A DNA stretch of 13,347 nt from Candidatus Neomicrothrix sp. UBA4742 (GTDB lineage: Bacteria; Actinomycetota; Acidimicrobiia; Acidimicrobiales; Acidimicrobilacustridaceae): assembly GCA_002403895.1 (NCBI GenBank), contig DHIQ01000179.1, positions 6,976 through 20,322 of the forward strand. Reading direction: 5' to 3'. How positions within the stretch are numbered: position 1 is the first letter of the stretch; the number at the start of each line of letters is the position of its first letter. The translations under genes and the position numbers were made by a program. Positions 6,802-13,347 of the stretch are shown here, one piece after another. The notes under the pieces are model-generated. The model did no database searches, was not told where the DNA came from, and saw only the letters and a list, made by a program, of their open reading frames with translations.

Positions 6802-6932
6802 GCCGAGAGGCGGTGACGTCCCTTGATGCGCCGCGAGCGAAGCACCGCTCGGCCGGCCCGGTTGGACATCCGGTGCCGGAACCCGTGGCGCTTGGCGCGC
6901 CGACGGTTGTTGGGTTGATAGGTGCGCTTCAC
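6798..6932 (-). CDS. rpmH: 50S ribosomal protein L34
   Basis: The 44-aa, very basic product reads [18 protein letters not shown] and ends GRHRLSA, the full bacterial L34 pattern (MKRTYQPxxRxRxxxHGFRxRMxxxxGRxxLxxRRxKGRxxLSA). L34 is a late-assembling protein of the large subunit. The start is GTG 6932, with AGGAGG 7 nt upstream, an excellent ribosome-binding site. It is the first gene of the - strand operon and diverges from dnaA, the classic arrangement at bacterial origins. Its stop overlaps the presumed rnpA start. Confidence 0.97.
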   Translation of the reverse strand: MKRTYQPNNRRRAKRHGFRHRMSNRAGRAVLRSRRIKGRHRLSA

Positions 6933-7081
6933 GTTGTGCCTCCTGGACCACGAGGCCTCCTGGCCCCCGGCTCGTTCGTCCTCCCCGCGTGGTGCGGGAA
7001 GCAAGTCGCCGGCCAACGGGTGTGCCCTGGCGACCAAAGATGGGTGTCCGCGCGGCAACCTTCGCCGCCGGGCGCCCCACT

Positions 7082-7111
7082 AGGGTAGAGGGTGCTCGAC
7101 GAGCGGAGCAA
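7082..7111 (-). promoter_or_regulatory. Candidate promoter of the rpmH-parB operon
   Basis: On the - strand TTGCTC (7106-7111) and TACCCT (7082-7087) are separated by 18 nt, a plausible housekeeping sigma pair. It would give a leader of about 140 nt before rpmH. The spacer contains the 11-nt palindrome GCTCGACGAGC (7094-7104). Motif match only. Confidence 0.35.
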
Positions 7112-7244
7112 CCGGGGGCCGATTGGTGCCGGCCGGAGCGTCAATGGCGGCCCTCAACGGGCGAACCCCAGGTCCCCCTCCCACCCCGCCGACTTTGACT
7201 TGCCGAGCTCGCTTTTCTGGCCCCGTGCGTGACGCGATGACCGG

Positions 7245-7253
7245 TGGTACGGT
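7245..7253 (+). promoter_or_regulatory. Candidate extended -10 promoter for dnaA
   Basis: TGGTACGGT fits the extended -10 form TGnTAnnnT. No convincing -35 lies 16-18 nt upstream. Transcription starting near 7260 would give a leader of about 145 nt carrying the DnaA-box-like sites at 7345-7376. Confidence 0.3.
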
Positions 7254-7344
7254 GCTTGACCCGTCCAGCAACGGGCCCCCGCCAAGGGAGTCCGACCCCT
7301 GAGTGGGAGGAGCGTACGGGACACCCGTCCCGGCGCCAACGACG

Positions 7345-7376
7345 TTTTCCACAGGTGTGGACGTCGTTGTGGACTC
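7345..7376. promoter_or_regulatory. DnaA-box-like cluster in the dnaA leader
   Basis: TTTTCCACA (7345-7353, one mismatch to TTATCCACA), TGTGGACGT (7356-7364) and TGTGGACTC (7368-7376) all carry the TCCACA/TGTGGA core; the last two start 12 nt apart. A fourth site, TGTGGACAG (7424-7432), lies just inside dnaA. DnaA autoregulation through boxes near its promoter is well known, so this is a plausible autoregulatory site. The boxes fall between the candidate promoter and GTG 7405. Confidence 0.5.
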
Positions 7377-7404
7377 CGCAGTACGTCGGGAGGCGTTCAA
7401 GCAG

Positions 7405-8790
7405 GTGAATGACGCTGAGATCCTGTGGACAGCCTGTGCCGAAATGCTCAGGGAACAAGTATCTGAAGCGGTGTGGCTCACCTCGTTCAACGGCACGCGT
7501 GCCGTTCGCCTCGAGAACCAGACCCTGGTTCTGGGGGTGCCGAGTTCGGTCGTGCGCGAACGCATCGAGGTCCGATACCTCACCCTGGTCCGCAGCGCCC
7601 TGGCCGACGCCGGGGGCGCCGACCTCGAACTCGTCCTCGAGGTGCACACCGACGGCGCGGCAAACCAAGACGCTGACAGCGACGAACGACCCCTGAAGGG
7701 AGCCGCCTCCGGCGATGACGGGCTGGCGGCCATCGATGGCGTGGGTCGCGCCCAACCGGAGAGCCTGCCGGTCAATCCCCGCTACACCTTCGAAGCCTTC
7801 GTCACGGGCACCTCGAACCGGTTCGCGCATGCGGCCGCCTTGTCCGTCGCTGAGACGCCGGCCCGTTCCTACAACCCGCTGTTCATCTATGGCGATGCCG
7901 GACTGGGAAAGACCCACCTTCTGCAAGCCATCGCCCATTACGTGAACGAGAACTATCCGGCCTTCACCGTGCGTTATGTGTCAACCGAGACCTTCCTGAA
8001 CCATTTCGTCGACGCCATCCGGACGAACTCTCCCGCGGACTTCAAAAAGGTGTACCGCGAAGTGGATGTCCTGCTCCTCGACGACATCCAGTTCATCGAA
8101 GGGCGTGAGGGTCTCCAGGAAGAGTTGTTCCACACGTTCAATGCCTTGCACCAGGCGAACCGGCAGATCGTGCTCTCGTCAGACCGCCCCCCGGATGCCA
8201 TCCCCACCCTGGAAGACCGACTCCGGAGCCGCTTCAAGATGGGGCTCATCACCGAGATCAACCCGCCGGATCTTGAAACCCGTCTCGCCATCCTCCACAA
8301 GAAAGCTGAAACCGAACCCATTCAGCCGCCCGCCGACGTGCTCGAGTTCATCGCCACTCATATCACCAACAACATCCGGGAGCTCGAGGGTGCTCTCATC
8401 CGGGTGTGCGCCTACGCCAGCCTCACCAAGGAAGAGATGTCTGTCGAACTGGCCGAGCGAGTTCTGGCGGACATCCTGACCGATTCGCAGCCCCGACCCA
8501 TCACCCCAGCCGTGATTCTCCAGGCCACCTCGGACATGTTCGGTTTCAGTATCGAGGAGATCCAGAGCAAGAGCCGGCGCCGCCCTCTCGTGACCGCGCG
8601 CCAGATCGGGATGTATGTCTTCCGTAATCTCACGGATCTCAGCTACCCCGCCATCGCTCGCGAGTTTGGGGGGCGCGACCATACCACCGTGATTCACGCG
8701 GTCGAAAAGATCGGTGGCCTCATGAAGGAACGTCGTCAGATCTACGATCAGGTGACAGAATTGACGCAAATCATCCGGAGTGGTGGGTAA
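7405..8790 (+). CDS. dnaA: Chromosomal replication initiator DnaA
   Basis: DnaA is the AAA+ initiator that binds DnaA boxes in oriC, melts the origin and recruits the helicase. From GTG 7405 (GGGAGG 11 nt upstream) the product is 461 aa and begins VNDAEILWTACAEML, matching domain I. GTG 7357 and 7303 would add 16 or 34 atypical residues. Domain I is about 1-80, and domain II a short acidic linker (about 81-125). Domain III holds Walker A GDAGLGKTH (163-171; usually GGVGLGKTH), Walker B LLLDDIQF (223-230) and the arginine-finger segment LEDRLRSRF (269-277). Domain IV carries SRRRPLVTARQIGMY and the DnaA signature REFGGRDHTTVIHAVEKI (419-436), which reads the box. It diverges from rpmH and is followed by the oriC candidate. 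Autoregulation by leader boxes is likely. Confidence 0.97.
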   Translation: MNDAEILWTACAEMLREQVSEAVWLTSFNGTRAVRLENQTLVLGVPSSVVRERIEVRYLTLVRSALADAGGADLELVLEVHTDGAANQDADSDERPLKGAASGDDGLAAIDGVGRAQPESLPVNPRYTFEAFVTGTSNRFAHAAALSVAETPARSYNPLFIYGDAGLGKTHLLQAIAHYVNENYPAFTVRYVSTETFLNHFVDAIRTNSPADFKKVYREVDVLLLDDIQFIEGREGLQEELFHTFNALHQANRQIVLSSDRPPDAIPTLEDRLRSRFKMGLITEINPPDLETRLAILHKKAETEPIQPPADVLEFIATHITNNIRELEGALIRVCAYASLTKEEMSVELAERVLADILTDSQPRPITPAVILQATSDMFGFSIEEIQSKSRRRPLVTARQIGMYVFRNLTDLSYPAIAREFGGRDHTTVIHAVEKIGGLMKERRQIYDQVTELTQIIRSGG

Positions 8791-9044
8791 GTGAGCAAAA
8801 CTCCCGGTGGACAACCCGGTGGACGAGGTGTGCCACGCCCGCGCCAAGGGGTGGACGACCAGGGGCTTATCCCACGACCTCGCAACACCGCATGACAACC
8901 TGTGTATCGGTGGGGACAACCAGCGAACAACGATATCCGGTGTGACCTGGGCAAACCTGGAGTTCTCCACAATCCACAGGCCTTATCACCACTAGTGACC
9001 AAAGATCTCCTAGTTCAAGAGACGTAAGCGAAAGCGAGCATGAC
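8791..9044. other. oriC: Candidate replication origin oriC (dnaA-dnaN spacer)
   Basis: Degenerate DnaA boxes occur here: GGTGGACAA 8806-8814 (8/9 to TGTGGACAA), GGTGGACGA 8818-8826 and again 8850-8858, TGGGGACAA 8911-8919 (8/9), TTCTCCACA 8963-8971 (8/9 to TTATCCACA), CAATCCACA 8970-8978 and TTATCACCA 8983-8991. Boxes near dnaA point one way and those near dnaN the other. The last 60 nt before dnaN are visibly less GC-rich than the surroundings and contain ACTAGT, AGATCT and CTAG, so they may be the unwinding element. The position between dnaA and dnaN, with genes diverging on both sides, matches mycobacterial and streptomycete oriC, whose boxes are also degenerate. Confidence 0.82.
8803..8826. 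repeat. 12-bp tandem repeat carrying DnaA-box-like cores
   Basis: CCCGGTGGACAA (8803-8814) is followed directly by CCCGGTGGACGA (8815-8826), with a single difference in 12. Each unit contains one DnaA-box-like core on the - strand. The third GGTGGACGA (8850-8858) is not in register with the tandem pair. Confidence 0.75.
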
Positions 9045-10139
9045 GTGAAGTTCCGATGCGAACGAGACGAACTGGTCGAGGCGGTCTTGGCGGCTGGCCG
9101 GGCCGTGACCAGTCGTGGAAGTTCCCTACCCGTCCTGAGTGGTATTCGCTTCGAGCTCAACGGGGGCCAGTTGCGCCTGACCGGGAGCGACCTGGACACC
9201 ACGATCCTGGTGGACCAGGCAGTCACCGGTGATGAGGACGGCGTGGCGGTGATCCCTGCCAAGCTGATTGGTGACATCGTCCGGGCCTTACCTCCTGGCA
9301 AGGTCGAGATCGCGGTCGATGGTGACGACGCCCGTATCACAGCCGGCCGGGCGCAGTTCACCATGCGCACGATTCCCGCCACGGAATTTCCCCGCCTCCC
9401 GGAACCGGGTGACGAGGCCGTGGTGATCCCTGCGGGTGCCTTCGCCGAGGCTCTCCGTCAGGTGACGGTGGCGGCCAGTACCGAGGAGACTCGCCCGATC
9501 CTGACGGGAGTGCAAATGAGTGCCGAGAGCGGCGGACTTCGCTTGGTGGCCACTGACTCCTACCGACTGGCGGTGCGTGACCTGCCCGGCGCGTCGGTCC
9601 TGAACGAGGGCCAGAGCGTCCTCATCCCTTCCTCGGCGCTCAGGGAATTGGGTCGCCTACTGAGCGGCGCCGAGGAAGTGAAGCTGACGCTTGGTGAGCG
9701 CGACGCCACGTTCACGGTGGGCAACGACCGGCTCACGACCCGGCTCATCGAGGGCGAGTTCCCCAACTATCGCGGTCTCATCCCGGCCAGCCAACCAAAC
9801 CGGCTCACGGTGGCCCGCGACGCCCTCCTGGAGGCGGTTCGGCGCATGCGCCTCCTGGCTACGGACGCCACACCGGTGCGTCTGGTCATGAGCGGTGAAG
9901 GTTTGGAGTTGGTCGCCATCGCCCAGGAGGTTGGTCAGGCGCACGAGAGCCTTGATGCCAAGTACGAGGGCACCGAGCTCACCGTGGCGTTCAACCCCGA
10001 GTACCTCATCGCCGGCATCGAAGTCACCCCAGGTGACGAGGTCACGCTGGAGACGACGGACGCCATGAAGCCGGCGCTGCTGCGTTCGATCGACAACAAC
10101 GACTTCCTTTATCTGCTCATGCCGGTCCGGGTCTCCTAG
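9045..10139 (+). CDS. dnaN: DNA polymerase III beta subunit (sliding clamp)
   Basis: The beta clamp is a ring-shaped dimer that tethers DNA polymerase III and other proteins to DNA. The 364-aa product has the family's standard length and three similar clamp domains. It begins MKFRCERDELVEAV and includes SSLPVLSGIRFEL, RPILTGVQM, ATDSYRLAVRDLPG, EFPNYRGLIP and the C-terminal YLLMPVRVS that closes the peptide-binding face. The start is GTG 9045; the nearby ATG at 9040 is out of frame and reads ATG-ACG-TGA across the start. The ribosome-binding site is weak (purine-rich GCGAAAGCGAG upstream). It follows the oriC candidate and precedes recF by 5 nt; the gnd gene found between them in Mycobacterium and Streptomyces is absent. 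Confidence 0.97.
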   Translation: MKFRCERDELVEAVLAAGRAVTSRGSSLPVLSGIRFELNGGQLRLTGSDLDTTILVDQAVTGDEDGVAVIPAKLIGDIVRALPPGKVEIAVDGDDARITAGRAQFTMRTIPATEFPRLPEPGDEAVVIPAGAFAEALRQVTVAASTEETRPILTGVQMSAESGGLRLVATDSYRLAVRDLPGASVLNEGQSVLIPSSALRELGRLLSGAEEVKLTLGERDATFTVGNDRLTTRLIEGEFPNYRGLIPASQPNRLTVARDALLEAVRRMRLLATDATPVRLVMSGEGLELVAIAQEVGQAHESLDAKYEGTELTVAFNPEYLIAGIEVTPGDEVTLETTDAMKPALLRSIDNNDFLYLLMPVRVS

Positions 10140-10144
10140 CCGGG

Positions 10145-11224
10145 GTGTTGCTGCGACGCCTCTGGCTCACCGACTTCCGGTCGTACCGGGAGGCAGACAT
10201 CACCCTTTCCGAGGGGCTCACGGTCATCGTCGGCGAGAACGGGGAAGGCAAGACCAACCTGCTGGAGGCGGTCGGCTATCTCGCTACCCTGGCTTCGTTT
10301 CGAGGGGCGCCGACAGAGGCGCTCGTGCGGGTGGGGACGGCTATGGCGACGGTTCGGGCCGAGGGCGAGCGCGATGGTCGCGAGCTCCTCATCGAGGCCG
10401 AGATCGTGCCCGGAGGCCGAAGCCGGGTCCAGGTCAACCGCCAGCGTTTGTCACGAGCTCGTGACCTGCTCGGGGCCCTGCGGGTGTCGGTCTTCTCACC
10501 CGACGACCTCGAGTTGGTGAAGGGGGGACCGGCCGAGCGGCGGGCGTACCTCGACGACACCTTGGTCTCCAGTAGCCCCAAGCTCGACCCGGTGCGGACC
10601 GAAGTCGATCGGGTGTTGCGACAACGCAATGCCCTGTTGCGCCAGGCTGGGGGGCGGCTCACGCCGGACGTCGAGTCGACCCTCGAGGTCTGGGACGCCA
10701 AGCTGGTCGCCGCCGGCGAGGCCCTCACCACCGAACGGGTCACCCTCCTGGAGCGGCTCGGACCCGCCCTCGGCTCGGCGTACCGCAAGGTTGCCCATCG
10801 GGAGGTGGAGGTGAACGCCCGCTATGTGTCCACCTGGATGGCCTCTGGACTCCACCAGGCCCTGGTCGACGCCCGCCGTGACGAGTTGCGCCGGGGCGTG
10901 ACCCTGGTGGGGCCTCACCGGGACGAACTCGAGTTCTCGGTGGGCGGCCTCCCGGCTCGCACCCATGCCTCTCAAGGCGAGCAGCGTTCGCTCGCATTGG
11001 CCTTGCGGTTGGCGTCGCACGAGGTGGTCACCGAGGCTGCCGGCAGCCCACCGGTGCTGCTCCTCGACGACGTGTTCTCGGAGCTGGACGAGGGACGTAG
11101 CGCCGCGCTCCTGGCCAGCCTGCCTGCTGGCCAGACGCTCCTGAGCTCGGCCGCCGGGCTTCCTCGCCAAGCCCATCCCGATGCGGTGCTGGTCGTGGAA
11201 AATCGGCGCGTCCGGACGGCTTGA
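10145..11224 (+). CDS. recF: DNA replication and repair protein RecF
   Basis: RecF is an SMC-like ATPase that recognises gapped DNA and, with RecO and RecR, helps load RecA. The 359-aa product starts at GTG 10145, 5 nt after dnaN (TTG 10148 is a possible alternative). It has MLLRRLWLTDFRSYRE, Walker A GENGEGKTNLL (30-40), the family motif VFSPDDLELVKGGPAERRAYLD (116-137), VGPHRDELEF (255-264), the ABC signature SQGEQRSLALALRLA (276-290) and Walker B with D-loop PVLLLDDVFSELD (303-315). All key residues are present. No clear ribosome-binding site is seen, so it is likely coupled to dnaN. The C-terminus is close to the family's usual end. Confidence 0.96.
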   Translation: MLLRRLWLTDFRSYREADITLSEGLTVIVGENGEGKTNLLEAVGYLATLASFRGAPTEALVRVGTAMATVRAEGERDGRELLIEAEIVPGGRSRVQVNRQRLSRARDLLGALRVSVFSPDDLELVKGGPAERRAYLDDTLVSSSPKLDPVRTEVDRVLRQRNALLRQAGGRLTPDVESTLEVWDAKLVAAGEALTTERVTLLERLGPALGSAYRKVAHREVEVNARYVSTWMASGLHQALVDARRDELRRGVTLVGPHRDELEFSVGGLPARTHASQGEQRSLALALRLASHEVVTEAAGSPPVLLLDDVFSELDEGRSAALLASLPAGQTLLSSAAGLPRQAHPDAVLVVENRRVRTA

Positions 11225-11271
11225 GAACCAGGATCGTTTCGCGGGCTCGCGGGGAATGGCACACTCAGGCG

Positions 11272-11613
11272 ATGCCCTGGCAACCACTCCCTTCCTCCGG
11301 TGAGGAGCCTCAGGCCATGGCCGAGAGCTTGGAGCGGCTGGTCCGTAGCCTCGGAGCTCCATCGGCAGGGGTAACGACGTCGATCTTCGCTGATTGGGGG
11401 GATATCGTGGGGACTCAGGTTGCCGCTCATTGCCGCCCCGCGACTCTTCGCGACCGGGTGCTGGTGGTGACCGTGACCGACCCAGGATGGGCCACGCAAC
11501 TCCGGTTCCTGGAGTCGGAGGTCCTCGGTCGGATCGCGACCGCGACCGGGTCTGACGAGGTCACCAGAATCGAGGTCCGGGTACGGGGCGCGAACCCCGC
11601 TGGAGGCCGCTGA
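11272..11613 (+). CDS. dciA: DciA-like DUF721 protein (putative helicase-loading factor)
   Basis: This 113-aa product belongs to the DUF721/DciA family. Its core matches the actinobacterial homologue found between recF and gyrB: IFADWGDIVGTQVAAHCRP (residues 38-56), LRDRVLVVTVTDPGWATQLRFL, and the final helix EVLGRIATATG. In actinobacteria such as Mycobacterium, DciA interacts with the replicative helicase DnaB and is needed for its operation at the origin, there being no DnaC or DnaI. The position next to dnaA-dnaN-recF fits that role. The start is uncertain: ATG 11272 gives MPWQPLPSSGEEP; an in-frame TTG at 11221, overlapping the recF stop, would add 17 residues. Both have poor ribosome-binding sites. 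It is shorter than the mycobacterial protein, which carries a longer disordered N-terminus. Confidence 0.88.
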   Translation: MPWQPLPSSGEEPQAMAESLERLVRSLGAPSAGVTTSIFADWGDIVGTQVAAHCRPATLRDRVLVVTVTDPGWATQLRFLESEVLGRIATATGSDEVTRIEVRVRGANPAGGR

Positions 11614-11661
11614 ACAGCCCTTGCCGACCCCGCCGGGATGTTCCGGGATGTCTCACCCAGC

Positions 11662-11670
11662 TGGTAGACT
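11662..11670 (+). promoter_or_regulatory. Candidate extended -10 promoter of gyrB
   Basis: TGGTAGACT fits the extended -10 consensus TGnTAnnnT. TTCCGG (11641-11646) is a weak -35 candidate 18 nt upstream. Transcription would start near 11677, giving a leader of about 100 nt. The dciA-gyrB gap (161 nt) is the longest between genes right of oriC, consistent with a separate promoter. A 9-bp direct repeat CCGGGATGT (11633-11641 and 11643-11651) lies just upstream. Confidence 0.4.
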
Positions 11671-11720
11671 GTCGACATCGTGATTCCGGCTCCTGACCTG
11701 CACTTTTTCCCGTTGGTTGA

Positions 11721-13347
<1,627 letters not shown>

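Larger units (their letters stand above)
6933..7404. other. Divergent rpmH/dnaA intergenic region
   Basis: About 470 nt separate the two starts. It holds the strong rpmH ribosome-binding site (6940-6945 on the - strand), a candidate rpmH promoter (7082-7111), a candidate extended -10 for dnaA (7245-7253), and a group of DnaA-box-like sites in the dnaA leader (7345-7376). No RNA gene or independent coding region is supported; long open frames here are antisense or upstream extensions of rpmH, rnpA and dnaA. In-frame GTG codons for dnaA at 7303 and 7357 mean that the last part could be coding if dnaA starts earlier. Confidence 0.7.

Noticed and set aside
7141..7938. Long - strand frames opposite the dnaA leader and 5' half of dnaA
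   Set aside because: Antisense shadows; they overlap conserved dnaA coding sequence and carry no domain signature.
8867..8875. TTATCCCAC as a DnaA box
   Set aside because: It matches TTATCC but needs an extra C before ACA; as a 9-mer it has three mismatches.
8179..8970. - strand open frame across the dnaA end and the oriC candidate
   Set aside because: It runs antisense through conserved dnaA domain IV and the box array; low-complexity translation without motif.

Overview
The window is a chromosomal replication-origin neighbourhood from a high-GC actinobacterium. The gene order is trxA-cwlM on the + strand, then parB-parA-rsmG-khpB(jag)-yidC-yidD-rnpA-rpmH on the - strand, then dnaA-dnaN-recF-dciA-gyrB on the + strand. 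This is the order found around oriC in Mycobacterium and relatives. Differences from the mycobacterial/streptomycete layout are the absence of gnd between dnaN and recF and of a small gene between cwlM and parB. The YidC and RnpA sequences look more like the deep-branching Acidimicrobiia than mycobacteria or streptomycetes. That placement comes from memory of family sequences, not from a search.

Left part (1-1440): the 3' end of a thioredoxin gene, then a CwlM-like protein with two peptidoglycan-binding domains and an amidase fold that has lost its zinc ligands. A convergent gap of 170 nt follows, holding a small array of DnaA-box-like CCACA cores.

Middle part (1441-6932, all - strand): a compact, probably single operon reading away from oriC: rpmH, rnpA, yidD, yidC, khpB, rsmG, parA, parB. 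Junctions are overlaps or gaps of at most 26 nt. It joins a ribosomal protein, the RNase P protein, membrane-protein insertion factors, an RNA-binding protein, a 16S rRNA methyltransferase and the chromosome-partition pair. A perfect 16-bp parS site lies inside the first codons of parA. Several starts were moved by ribosome-binding-site evidence: parB GTG 2334, khpB GTG 4971, yidC ATG 6163, rpmH GTG 6932.

Right part (6933-13347): the divergent rpmH/dnaA promoter region with DnaA-box-like sites in the dnaA leader; dnaA; a 254-nt dnaA-dnaN spacer that is the best oriC candidate, with several degenerate DnaA boxes including a 12-bp tandem repeat and a less GC-rich dnaN-proximal end; then dnaN, recF, dciA (DUF721) and gyrB, which runs off the window. 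Genes on both sides of oriC are co-oriented with the outgoing forks, except trxA and cwlM.

This is a housekeeping region. I see no defence system, mobile element, CRISPR array, tRNA or rRNA, and no undescribed multi-gene system. The points worth a second look are the catalytically dead CwlM, the extra DnaA-box-like cluster beside parB, the 12-bp spacing shared by three DnaA-box-like clusters, a YidC without its groove arginine, the unusual rnpA start, and the long N-terminal extension of ParA.
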